Positions 49,465 through 60,530 of a stretch of 64,000 nucleotides of DNA are shown in pieces; position 1 is the stretch's first letter, and the number at the start of each line of letters is the position of its first letter. The notes beneath the pieces are model-generated. The model made no database searches. It worked only from the letters and a program-made list of their open reading frames with translations, and was not told where the DNA came from. The DNA is from Siphonodentalium dalli. Its lineage: Eukaryota; Mollusca; Scaphopoda; Gadilida; Siphonodentaliidae. The stretch spans positions 125,661,605 to 125,725,604 of the forward strand of contig CP136064.1 in NCBI GenBank assembly GCA_032622095.1, written 5' to 3'. The translations under genes and the position numbers were made by a program.

Positions 49465-49479
49465 GGGGGGGGGGGGGGG
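49465..49479 (+). repeat. Poly-G tract (15 G)
   Basis: An uninterrupted G run; no further context. Confidence 0.85.
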
Positions 49480-49900
49480 TCAAAATGAGTCCGTCGGGAG
49501 TGGACAAACAAACCTAATTTTAATGTCGGCCTCACTGAGTCAATGTGTCCAGCATCCCATCAAAAGCCCCAGTGACATCATTTCGAAAATCATCTTTTTT
49601 CTGCGTCCCGTTGATCCAGATCTCGTTTGTAGCCAAGTTTGTTATTAAACTTTTATGCCACACTATATATGTAGCAAATACACCTCTGTGTTCCGAGAGT
49701 TGGTGTCCTTTCGTAAACTTCATCCAGATAGAATCTCGTGGCGGAGAAAAAAATCCTTAGCACGGTTTTCCTCACATATTCGGAACACCTTCTTCGCACC
49801 ACTACATTTTATTTTATTTCGTTACAAATGATGCAGACCTTTGAAGATCCTGTCAATGTATTCAGCCCGAGTGTTCGTAGATTTATTTTGTTGCTGTAGT

Positions 49901-51110
49901 GCATACTTAATTGTTTCTGATTCTGCGTCCTTTGTTAAGATAAGTAACATTGCATGTTATATTGCATCTTATCAAAATCATCAGGGCTCAAAATTCAGCT
50001 TTGTCGTCACCTATATCTTCAGGGATGCATTCAATACACTTTACGTCCATTCTCCGTACTGACGAGGTTCTGTCCAGGGGTTTTTGTCTGGCATACGATA
50101 CATACAATTAGTAAAATTCGATTCAAAGGATAGATGCTTGTGTTTTCTCGGCCTGGGATGGTCAGATTCATAATATGCACTGGATTTTGATAGTACGATA
50201 CTATATATACATACCTTGGTTAGTATGTTAGTTGTGATAGTTACCTGGCAATAGAGGAAATAAATGTCTTATAATTTGGGGGAAAGAAGATGTGCCTGCG
50301 TTATTGTATAGAAACAAGTAAGTGCTAGTAGTAATAAAGGCCATTATTTCAATGGTTTAATGCATAACAAATCTCAAGCATTATATATAATTTATACAGA
50401 CTTTGCCATGGAAGGACTTACTCAAGTCAAAGAGTTTTTGTTTTTAATAAAGTGCGTTCCTTGCTGATCTATTCATTTTATATGTAAAATAAAGCTCGTT
50501 TATCGTACTGCCACCTACATGTCACAGAAAGATGCTTTGGGGTCATCAATAATACAACTTTGAACGCAATGTTTGGGTCCCAAACAAAAACAATGCATGG
50601 AACAGAAAAGTGCGTTCCGTGTTATAGTCTATTCCTGATATATGGTAGAAATAAAGAGCGTTTTTTTTTCTTATGTACAAACCATTTTGGGGATCACAAT
50701 TAGGAAAAAAAGACTACCATTATAATTATTTGGTAGTATCTACGGGAATGTTGAATGTGTATGTATTTTCCTGAATATGTGATTCGTGGTTTTCTGAGAT
50801 ATTATCACTTCGATCAATCACTGGTCAAATTCGCATTAAGACAGAAAAGTCATTTAAAAAAAATTGCCGTCAAATTTCGCCTATATATCCAGATATATCG
50901 GGAATTTTTGGCAGTCATTGTCATCCCCCTTTCAAACGTGACTGATAACGTATAACAACAAAGCTATGAATGTTCTCCAACAATAGAATGCTATTACCAA
51001 TTGATTCACTCTAATTGTGTATTTAAGATTTTCTACCTGTCATATGATGGTTCCAATTGTGTTGTCCTATTGGAGAAAGAATTACCACCTAATTGCATAT
51101 TTAGAAAAGA
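49901..51110. other. Nothing recognised
   Basis: AT-rich sequence with no supported gene, element or tandem repeat. Two similar phrases (AAGTGCGTTCC- at about 50450 and 50610, each followed by an ATAAAG segment) hint at a degenerate direct duplication of about 160 bases. Confidence 0.4.
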
Positions 51111-52015
51111 GTGGAATTTTTTTCGAAACTCAAAATGGCGGCCATCATGGATTGCAAAATGGCGGAGAATGACCAAGAAAAAATAATATCCCAACCACTC
51201 CTTTGTCAATATCTGAAGTCAATATGAGGTTACATGTTGTGCATTTAAACCCGTACCAGGACACTACACTACGTGTGTGTGATCCTAATAACATAAGCAT
51301 GATTGATTGTACAGCTAGAGCTCATATATGGGCTGATAATGTCCCGTCAGTAACACATCTACACGAGTGTGCAAACAAAGTTTTTGTTTTGATCACCCAC
51401 CACCCCCCCCCCCCCCGGGTATACCTTCCTTCATTATATATACTCCTCTTCATTTTTATTTTACAAAATACTCATTGACGAGTAGGTCCCTTAAAAGAAA
51501 TATTCAAGTAATAAGTTCAGCAAGACGTGTACTGAACTGAATATTGCCCATCAATCAATAAGAATGCTTCTGAACTTATCACTGTTTATAGTATCTGTTC
51601 GTCTCATTGTCGTCTGCTCATATTTCCTGAACCGTTGAACAAACCTCCAAATGATACTATTTGAATGGCATATATGACACGGAATTTTTAACGACCCGAA
51701 TTGCAATGATGTTCCCTACTAACCATGGATGAATCTACTAGTAACTGCCACAATATTCGGGTTAGTAAGGCTGAATTGGTCACTCTCATTGGTTTTGTTG
51801 TGATAAAGGTACCCATGCTGAAATGTGTGATCAAGGTACCCATGTTGGGAAATCGTGTAAAGGTATCCAGGTTCTTCGAATCTCAAATTAAACGAGATTA
51901 AAATGTCTTTGCTGGAAATTCGTTTGATGTTTTAAGCAGTTGCTTACATTTTTAAAATTATTCGAACTCTTCTTAATTGGAAGGATGTAGTCCCGACGAA
52001 GTAAATCAACTATGT
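51111..52015. other. Non-coding stretch with ATGGCGGCC phrase and poly-C
   Basis: Bases 51130-51172 hold two ATGGCGG phrases (AAAATGGCGGCCATCATGG; GCAAAATGGCGGAG). A run of 14 C lies at 51403-51416. Three AAGGTACCC or AAGGTATCC phrases at 51806-51865 are the reverse complement of the minisatellite unit at 53.3 kb. No gene is supported. Confidence 0.45.
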
Positions 52016-52023
52016 ATCCTTAG

Positions 52024-53219
52024 TATAGTGCTGTGCGTCGGATCCGATAATCCGAATCCGATCCGATCGGAATCCGATCGGATTGACAATGTTTAAAAAA
52101 TCGGATTCGGATCCGGATCGGATTCAGAATTGTCGTCGGATTCGGATTCGGAGTCGGATTTTCAAAAATGCTGTCGGATTCGGATTCGGATCGTCTGGAT
52201 CGGACCGTACAATCCGATCTCCATCATGTTACATTTATGGGGTGGATAACTTGGATTCTAAGTTTCTAACTCAGTCTCAGAGTCTCAGATTAAACGTAGG
52301 GCCTATATATATATAACAAATAAACAAAACAAGATATGTATTTTTGCATCGTGGTACAGCAATCGGCACATCCGGGTAACAAACAAAGTACAAAGTTCAA
52401 TCATCTGGAAATTCCTGTTCATAACTTCATAAGTTCATATAATCGTAATTAATTATGTTCTATCAAATACCGTACATTGCGTACAATGCGTAAAACTACA
52501 ATTCCGATGGTCCTTGTTTAGTTATGTTTGTTGTTTGTTAAATTGTTATTAGTACATCACTAAATTCAGTATGATCAGGATTCAGTACGAGACATTATAA
52601 TATAATATGAATATCTGACCACATATATAGTAGGTCTATATACTATATAATATGTGGCCAGATATTCATATTCATATTCATAATATTGCCAGGTTCCAAC
52701 TTCCAAGGAAAAAGTTTGGTATAATTTAATAGCGTATTTCGATGTTTTGATGGGTTTTTTAAATTTAAACAGAACTAGCTTTTTAATAGTGGTAAATGTA
52801 GGCTACTCTTACTGTGTCAAGGTCAGACGAAATTTCTAGGAAATCTGACGTCACGATTCCGCGAAAACACATTTTCTCAGAACTGAACAATCAAGACAGA
52901 CGACATTTTAATTTTCTAGAAAATTACGTGGCGTCAGTCACATCACGATTCCGCGAAAACACATTTTCTCAGAACTGATAAATGATGTTTATTTGAAGGG
53001 AGTCAAGGTTGTGGATTCGGGTCGGATTTCGGATTGGATTTCGGATCGGATTTAGCGATACACATCAGATTCGGATTCGGGTTCGGATTCAAAATTGACA
53101 TCGGATTTCGGATTCGGATCGGATTCAAAATAGCCATCGGGTTCGGATTCGGATTCGGATTTTCCAAAATGCTGTCGGATCGGATTTTGGGTTCATGTCG
53201 GATCCGACGCACAGCACTA
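52024..53219. mobile_element. hAT-type element with TCGGATTC-rich ends
   Basis: The ends pair as TAGTGCTGTGCGTCGGATCC. The flanking 8-base duplication ATCCTTAG is present at 52016-52023 and 53220-53227. The left end carries two extra bases (TA) before the inverted repeat. Each subterminal zone is 180-230 bases of TCGGATTCGGATCGG words. The interior has no transposase. It contains a palindrome at about 52600-52680 and a 37-base direct repeat (CACGATTCCGCGAAAACACA onward) at 52853 and 52945. Confidence 0.88.
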
Positions 53220-53303
53220 ATCCTTAGATATGTTATCCTGCAGTGTAACAAAAAATACCCCGTCGACCGCAGATGAACATGAGTACCTTTATCACGATCT
53301 TTC

Positions 53304-53605
53304 CAAACCTGGATATACCTTTATCATAAACCTGGATATACCTTTATCATAAACCTGGATATACCTTTATCATAAACCTGGATATACCTTTATCATAAAC
53401 CTTGATATACCTTTATCATAAACCTGGATATACCTTTATCATAAACCTGGATATACCTTTATCATAAACCTGGATATACCTTTACCACAAACCTGGATAT
53501 ACCTTTACCACAAACCTGGATATACCTTTGTCATAAACCTGGATATACCTTTGTCATAAACCTGGATATACCTTTATCATAAACCTGGATATACCTTTAT
53601 CACAA
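53304..53605 (+). repeat. 23-bp minisatellite, 13 copies
   Basis: The unit AAACCTGGATATACCTTTAT plus CAT is repeated about 13 times with few variants (TTGATATACC; TACCACAAACC; TTGTCATAAACC). It starts 85 bases after the hAT element. Confidence 0.92.
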
Positions 53606-53609
53606 TTTT

Positions 53610-55490
53610 CGGAACCTGGCCAATTTAGCGTTAGTAAGACTGCATGGGTTGGTCAAGTTATTATGTTTCCGTTCATTAGATTCCCCATGCAGGATCTCCA
53701 AAACATTGATTAGGGAACCCAAGATCTTCGAAACGTTTATTATATTACATAGGATCTCCAAATCTCCAAAAAACGACTGACACGCGACCTCTGTTTATAT
53801 ATAGGCATTAGGCAATATATCCAAGTAAATTAACAACCTATCTCAGATACGACGTCACGTCTATTGTGCGAATTTTGGACATATACTGGGTACCCCAATC
53901 AACATGCCAGAGATAATCGGTGCTCAAACCAACGTTTGGAGATCCTTGGTACCCTAATTAAATTAAATAAACGGAAGAATGCGAACTTGAGCGATTCAGA
54001 ATTAGTGTCAGTTGGACGGCTATATATATGATTTCTATTGTGTTCTGTTGGTTTGTTTGTACGTGTAAACCCGATACAAAAAAAAACAATAAATAAAAAT
54101 AAAAACACTGGAACATTAACTCCATGGACGTATATATATGTAGGGGCCGTTGTTTTTGTTTCCCTCTCGAGTTACTATGGGACGTACCGGTACTTAATGA
54201 TCGAACGTTCAGACGCCCACGATTCAATCAATAGTGGAGAAATCTGGTCCGACACAAATGTGGATCATAGTCTGTTGACACAATTGAGATTTCGTCGCAG
54301 ACGGGGGAAATCGTGGATTGTTCGTAAGACATGGTTAACCACGTGATTGCATGACTACCCTACGATATTTCCATCTACGATTTTACGTATATACACACGA
54401 CCGCGATTCCGTCGCAAGTGGGAGTAACCAAGGATACGCCACGATTTCTGCAGCTGAAATCAAACGGTGCTTGAAAACCAGTTTTACTCACGATCTTGTC
54501 GTGAGCATGGGCAGTTCAACCCTCATTATTGCACGAATGTGCACAAATATCAGAGTTTCTGGTAAAGGAATTGTTTTGTTTTGTCTATCAGTCGTCAGAT
54601 CCGCCGCTATAGAGGCCATGCACATTATGACGTTGTGACTTTTTGTCAGTGACCAGAGCAGCACGTGCAGAGGTACACGTACACGTAGAACCAACGCGAC
54701 GTCCGTCAGAAATTGTCAAACTTGTCCAGATACACGAATAAAATGATCCCGCTTCGCCATCGCTAGAGAATAGATGACGAATAAATGGGCTATGTACATT
54801 TCCAACTAAGCTATACCAGTGGCCCAATTAGCGTCCCGAAATGAACATATATACGTGATTGAATTCCTCTGTATATCGCAAAATTAGCACTGTGTGAGGG
54901 GTGTACACCAATTGCATAATCGCCCAGTGTCTTGCAAATGTTTGAGAGCTAAAATCAGTCAAGATAAAAGTCAAAATGCTTTAAACTAATGGCCTGTGTA
55001 GTTAGGTCGACCATGGAAAGGGAAGATTAAGAAACCTACCGGATAATTAGTCACAACCGTTTAGCGACTTTTGACAACCGGAACCACAATTGAGATTGAT
55101 GATCATTTTGATCACACGAGTACCAAATTTGGGATGGAAAATATAATTCGCTATTTAAAACGTGATCTAATCAGAGCAGATTGAATAAGAGATAGCGCTT
55201 TACCTTATCTGATTTTACCACCAAGCCCTTAACGAGCTGAGGAAGAAAACATCTGCAATATTAATGGTGAGAGAAATCTACCGGAAAAATGCCCTTTCCG
55301 ACGAGGTTCAACAACGGCACTTGTTCGTATTATCATCAGAGATTTCGTCAGTAAACTGAATGAATCATAGCATACCATTCGTTTATATACATATCAGATT
55401 TATGGAGGCACGGATTCAGGAGGAGTGTTCGTTGCTTCAAATGTGCTTGCTTCGGTGAACGTGAACAGACCCTCATTAGTTATGTATAGT
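53610..55490. other. Nothing recognised
   Basis: Several overlapping short frames exist between 53899 and 54827 on both strands. None has a domain, signal or splice context that I can support. No repeat was identified. Confidence 0.4.
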
Positions 55491-55751
55491 TACATTCGGT
55501 TCGCTGATGAATGTACCCAGGTCATTTGGGCATTTTACAAGGGTACTGTATCTACAAATTAAACCATTGTATCTGTACCAAAGTTTACCCATGTCATTCA
55601 GGGGGGGGGGGGGGTGGAAAAAAGTTTTTCCGGGCATGTATGCCGGGGTGGGTGGGTGGTCGATAGGACCAACAAACAATTTTTTCCGCTCAAAAATATT
55701 TTTCCTGCAAGTCTTTTTGACTGTTTTTTCAATGAGTTTCGCTTAAAACAC

Positions 55752-55935
55752 AATGTCAATATTAACATAAATGACAAATTTCATGATTATCAGACAAACA
55801 GTATAGCCTGTAGCCCATGCTAATGGATTGAATTTTGAAATTCAAGATGGCTGCTGGCAGCCATGTTTTTTTTTTGACCGAATGACCCCAAAATGACTTG
55901 TTCTTATTTACATGTCAATGTTAATATCCATGACT
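55752..55935 (-). repeat. Solitary array monomer, inverted
   Basis: The complement reads like one monomer of the 11-28 kb arrays. On this strand it shows AATTTCATGATTATCAGAC, GCCTGTAGCCCATGCTAATG and CAAGATGGCTGCTGGCAGCC in the expected order, ending with ACATGTCAATGTTAATATCC. It proves that the repeat exists outside the arrays. Confidence 0.85.
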
Positions 55936-56562
55936 AATGCACAAAAATGCACAGCTGTTTACGGTGAATTCCCCCCGCAAATCACTGTTTTAGTGTTACC
56001 ATCCCACCTGTGTCATTTCGACATTTTACAAGGGTAGTGTACCCATGTATACCATGGTTCACGTACTAAAGTATACCCTGATATATTCCATAGTAAACCC
56101 TCGTACCAGTACCCAAGTTTACCCAGGTCATTTTGGGCATTTTACAAGGGTACTGTACCCATGTCTGCCATGGTGCACGTACCTAAGTATATACCAAAGT
56201 ACTTTACCATTACAATTTGAGATAACATATTGGAGGTCAATAATGGCATATGTGAATACCTAAGGTGTTAAACTATTCTTGGCTTAGCCCACTTAGTTAT
56301 AACAATATTCTTGTCCCATCAAGTTAACGCGTGCTTATGACACAGGGACCGGGTACAATTGTTTTGCACTGACTAACTAACAAAATATGATTTTCGTCTC
56401 ACAAAAAGAGACAGAAAACACATCAACTGCGTAATGTGCTATTGTGAAATAGTTATCGCTCGTGTTAGTACCATGGTAAAATACCCTGATACTACCCTGG
56501 TAAAGTACCCTAGTACTACCATGGTTAAGTACATTGGCACTACAATGGTACAGTGTCCTGGT

Positions 56563-56619
56563 TTGTTTGTTTAGTTAGGGTTTTACGTCGTTTAAGCCGG
56601 TGGGCCACATCACGACTGG
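56563..56619 (-). mobile_element. 5'-truncated SINE 3' end with target duplication
   Basis: On the complement the 57-base insert ends ACGACGTAAAACCCTAACTA then AACAAACAA, an AAAC-type tail typical of many invertebrate SINEs. It is flanked by the 12-base direct repeat CAGTGTCCTGGT (56551-56562 and 56620-56631). The tail and duplication together indicate LINE-driven insertion of a truncated copy. Confidence 0.72.
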
Positions 56620-56699
56620 CAGTGTCCTGGTACTACCATGATAAAGTACCCTGGTGCTATATATTCCATGGAAAAGTACCCTGGTATTTGGTGAAACTG

Positions 56700-58346
56700 A
56701 TTCGCCATATATGCATATAAATACATCCATTCGGCAACGGGATTGAAGAACAAGTGAGAGCAACTTATGCGATACAACATACACTAAAGTAACAAAATGG
56801 ACATGGCATTAAACATTATGATATTATATACGCATGTATACTGATATACTTGTTGCTGTTTTGTTGTTGTTGTTGTTGTTATTGTTGTAGTCTCTCCCAA
56901 CTTGATCTAATTATATGAATCGAAAGTTTCTGGTCACGCTAGGATAATGCGGTCATAAACAGCAAAGATAAAGGAAAATCAGTGTCCTGATACTTGTGTG
57001 GACTGTAACAGTTCTCATTTATATACTCAGAATTATAATTTTTGTCCAAGAATCGCTGATGTGCTGGGGACGAGACACAACACTAGCTTATTCAGTACAC
57101 GTGTCCGGAACATTGAATTCGGACACGCCCGAACGATCTCTTGTTAGCAGATATCTTCTCCATTGGTGAAGTTCCACACAATAGTATACAAAGGGATATC
57201 AGTACGATCGGAAATCTTTAGCTCGTCACATTCAAATAAACGAAATGCCCACTTTCATATAGAAACTATTTAATATGTATCCGGGAAAGGCCTGTACCAT
57301 CTCACTATGTTATATGAGAAACTGAACAAATTACAACGAGCGAGTTGCTTTCATCAAAGATATCTTTTCAAAAAATCGTATTTAACAAGAAAGGACCGAC
57401 CTTGACTCGGTGCACATCAACATTATTATTTGCCTTTGTCGCGATATATGGACATATAAAGGCATAATGTACATTTACTGAATGCCAAATATCATTGGAA
57501 CAGTGAATTGGCGAAAAATTCCGGTCTAACTTTCCTAAATATTTAAAGCGAAAACTATAGTCTTTAATACCTTAAATTAAACAATTTGATGTTATTGATG
57601 CGTTCCTGTAATATAATAGATCGATAAATTTATATTATACGCATGTGCATGCGGATTTATTTTGTATGTTGTGAATATTTTATTTTTTCAATTTCGGAAT
57701 GGCAATACTTGGCTTGTGGCTGACAGCATGTCACCTGACCTGCAACGTGATGGCGGTATAGCAGTATAAATATGTAGCCGACCTTAGAAAGAAAAAGTCA
57801 TACAGCAAGGAATAATCGGGGCGTAACGGAAAACAGACACAGCAACAGCTATATAGCAGACATTTTCATCTGATGTTGCTGCATGTATGTGAACTATATT
57901 TAGTGAACACTTATATATTTTAGATTTAAAAGCTATAACGGAACTTCTAATCTGATTTCTTTCTGACGAAGTGCCGATTTATTTCATCTAGCCATATTAC
58001 GGACATAAAGCATACTGGGAAAACGGAAATCAAAGAACCCCAAACTATGACTACAAGAAACACGGGAACATATAGAACATCGGATACATTATGCACAAAT
58101 AATCTGACTTATAAAAATACATGATTTGGGGTTCTTGTGTTCTTCTGGGCCATATATTGTAGACACGATCCTGGATTCTTTGAGTAAACTAATAGCGATC
58201 AATTCCCACTAAATTAGTATTTCACATGATTCATGCAGTACATTCATGTGCCTGTCAGCCAAGGTCATAATTGGAATTATATATACTTCTGGGGTGGGCA
58301 GGAAGACAGCCCTGTCCGTAGCTATACCCACCATAGGCAAAGTACA
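56700..58346. other. Nothing recognised apart from a GTT microsatellite
   Basis: A GTT/GTTATT tract lies at 56847-56889. The rest is AT-rich, with no supported gene. Confidence 0.4.
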
Positions 58347-58864
58347 TCTAAAACATTTTATATACATAAAAGAGTAGGATCTGTCCGTCTGTCTGTCTGT
58401 TAGGATTTTTTCCCAAGACCCCTAGACCGATTTCAACCAAATTTGGTGTGTTGACTGGTTGTGGAGGTTATAACGGCGTTAGTTTTTCAAAATTTTGATC
58501 TAAGTAATTTAATTAAATAAATTAAAAAACACATAAAATTAAAATAAGCTCACTATGGGCCTAATTAAACATAAAATAAATGTGAATATTTAGGTTCAGT
58601 GTGAACTTATTTGCAGACCAGATGTACGCTCTTTATATATGTGTTTTCAATGTGGCCCGCGCCACCCAACAGAATAACGAGTATATGTCCACTGTGGGCT
58701 TGGCTTGTTTCAGAATCAAATAAGTCGAATATGAACGTATGTGAATATTAAGGTCCAAATGTGCGCGAAGCCCACACGGAGGCCACATGTGCCTAACACA
58801 CACAGGGGCCGCAAGCCCCTCCGACGCCAAATAATGGCTCACAAAGGGGGCATTTTTCAGCTAG
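58347..58864 (+). mobile_element. Probable short Helitron-like element
   Basis: The segment starts TC after an A (58346) and ends CTAG before a T (58865). It carries GTCCGTCTGTCTGTCTG at 58383-58400 and the phrase GATTTCAACCAAATTTGG shortly after. A GGGGC-CGCAA-GCCCC hairpin lies at 58804-58818, farther from the end than usual. The arrangement is parallel to the proven Helitron at 34950-37649, but no empty site is available here. Confidence 0.5.
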
Positions 58865-58981
58865 TTATATATATTTTAAACACAACAATCATAATATAAT
58901 ACATTGTCAATGCGCGATCTGTCAAAGCGAGAATTCTATTCACAAGATTGAGAATTAGTAATCATCGACTGGAAATCGAAA

Positions 58982-59148
58982 AAGGGAGACACAAACAGCC
59001 CCCAAAACTATCGAAAAAAGGAGACACAAACAGCCCCCAAAACTATCGAAAAAGGGAGACACAAACAACCCCCAAAACTATCGAAAAAGGGAGACACAAA
59101 CAGCCCCCAAAACTATCGAAAAGGGAGACACAAACAGCCCCTAAAACC
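58982..59148 (+). repeat. 35-bp minisatellite, 5 copies
   Basis: The unit GGGAGACACAAACAGCCCCC plus AAAACTATCGAAAAA is repeated at 58984, 59019, 59054, 59089 and 59123. Periods are 35, 35, 35 and 34. It ends directly before the LINE fragment. Confidence 0.9.
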
Positions 59149-59371
59149 TGTGAGAGAAAGATTGTGTTCTGCGTGTAATTCAAAACAAATTGAGTCAGGA
59201 TATCATTTCATCTTAGAATGTCAGGCCTACGGAAGTATTCGTGAAACTTATGTAAAGGACATAATTGCAACGTGCCCTCATTTCTTAGAAATGACAACTT
59301 ATGAGAAGTTATTATATAATCCTTTATTTCCTCCATGTAACGGAGAGCTTAGAATAAATGTATACAAATAA
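59141..59371 (+). pseudogene. C-terminal fragment of a LINE reverse transcriptase
   Basis: The frame reads RERLCSACNSKQIESGYHFI, then LECQAYGSIRETYV and a TAA. The pattern Cys-x2-Cys, ES-YHF, L-C-x-Y, R--YV is the C-terminal zinc-knuckle region found in CR1- and L1-type LINE ORF2 proteins. Everything upstream is replaced by the minisatellite, so the copy is strongly 5' truncated. The clade is not determined. Confidence 0.7.
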
Positions 59372-60530
59372 CGATACAAATGAACAATAACACAAGAAAG
59401 AATACATCATGTGAGTATGTACAGTAAGTCAATCACAGAAGGACATTCATGATACTTATATATATATACGGTTTTAATTTGATCAATTATGCAATAATAT
59501 ATTGTGATAATTCAGGCACAAGTGTATAGACGATGTACCTGTTTAGCACGAGAGTATGGCGTTTCGGAATATTGGGATAAGATGCAATAAGATGCTATAT
59601 TGACAGAACTAAATCGATGATACGCACCATAATATATTGTAGTTGGAATACTCGGACGGGGTGCATGCATTATTTGCACTACATTGCTATAATACAATCA
59701 TGGAATAACAGGTATGATATCATCAGATGCCGGGAGCAGCTCGTGATAATCGTTCCACATGCGGAGCGTACTCTTTGTTATAAATATAATAAATTTGTTA
59801 ATATCTGTTATTTTTTCCCGAACATGTGGTGGGATGGATGACAGAAATATCATCATCTGTTCGTGGTGAGCTTGTCGATTTCTATGAAGCAAGGGATGTC
59901 AAAATGTTCAAGAAGTGTGAACCACATGTCGTTCCTTGCCGCAGATATTTCTGGACACACAATGATGCTGTGTTCAACTTTGTTGCTGTATTGTTTATTA
60001 CAGAGCAAACACTTTCCGTATTCGGGAATCACGGATTTTGCTAAGAGCTTCGCTATTTCAAGGAATTGAACTTTGTATTGTGGATAAGCTCTACATGTGA
60101 ACCATAACGGCGAAACAGCCAGTGAGCTGTAGCTATCTGAAAAGTGTTGAAGTGAACTTTCTCTATTATGCAGCTAGAATCAACAAATTGCAACCGTTAA
60201 CGTTATATGCGAATTGATCCGGTCTTTCTTCACAATTCGAGACAATATACATATATCTAACAAAAGCAAGTATACTTGACATTTTATGACAGTAATTTCA
60301 CGAGAACGTATATGCATATCGTATATGTTAACTCATGTTAAATTATTCTTTATGTTAATATATGTTGTATTTATTATATGTGCAACTGCCCGTTGGGTGT
60401 ATTTTGCATTAAATCTTACCTTATATTATCTTAACTTATCTTAATAACTTTTAATAAATTGTCACTTCTGTTTTGTTTATTGATTGATATGTACTTTGTT
60501 AATAAAAACTATCTATCTAAAACAAAAATC
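59372..60530. other. Possible LINE 3' trailer, otherwise nothing recognised
   Basis: AT-rich sequence. Bases 60385-60520 (CTGCCCGTTGGGTGTATTTT, then AATAAAAACTATCTATCT) resemble the tail of a non-LTR element, but continuity with the fragment at 59141 was not shown. Confidence 0.3.

Larger units (their letters stand above)
43311..49900 (-). pseudogene. Broken, collinear relic of an uncharacterised animal protein family
   Basis: Translated piecemeal on the minus strand, short stretches occur in one consistent N-to-C order. A Cys-rich start (VCIICNEIK, then DEVYERTPTL) lies at 49.9-49.6 kb. CTAIGYTAMLPYVATQHNI lies at 46.1 kb. VLKGAHYSRG with RLQWLAYSRTR lies at 45.65 kb. A run with EFLEGNFTVKQ and, further on, GGIIGMT lies at 45.25-45.1 kb. 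AFELYELTSTSFFLAHTGLL lies at 44.3 kb, VVDFMAYARKVSAKQLKLNT at 44.2 kb and DMDTFWASSENN at 44.0 kb. HEGPDVRILFHE and DAYVFV, a decayed HEEADTR...DTDVFVL motif, lie at 43.85-43.72 kb. ELRYHQYHLKAFSNLP lies at 43.4 kb. From memory these correspond to conserved blocks of a large uncharacterised family, often multicopy, in cnidarians, molluscs and fishes. Frameshifts and stops separate nearly all blocks, so no product can be made. The function of the family is unknown. Confidence 0.75.
55500..56690. repeat. Degenerate repeats of TACCATGGTA / GGGTACTGTACCC phrases
   Basis: The phrase GCATTTTACAAGGGTACTGT recurs at about 55528, 56027 (diverged) and 56138, each next to TTTACCCAGGTCATT. From 56460 to 56680, units of about 28 bases of the type CCATGGTAAAGTACCCTGGTACTA are tandemly arranged. 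Two other insertions interrupt the region (55752-55935 and 56563-56619). A run of 14 G lies at 55601-55614. Confidence 0.6.

Noticed and set aside
53899..54827. Cluster of overlapping frames on both strands
   Set aside because: Frames of 67-102 codons overlap each other on both strands without any recognisable motif. They are expected by chance in this composition.
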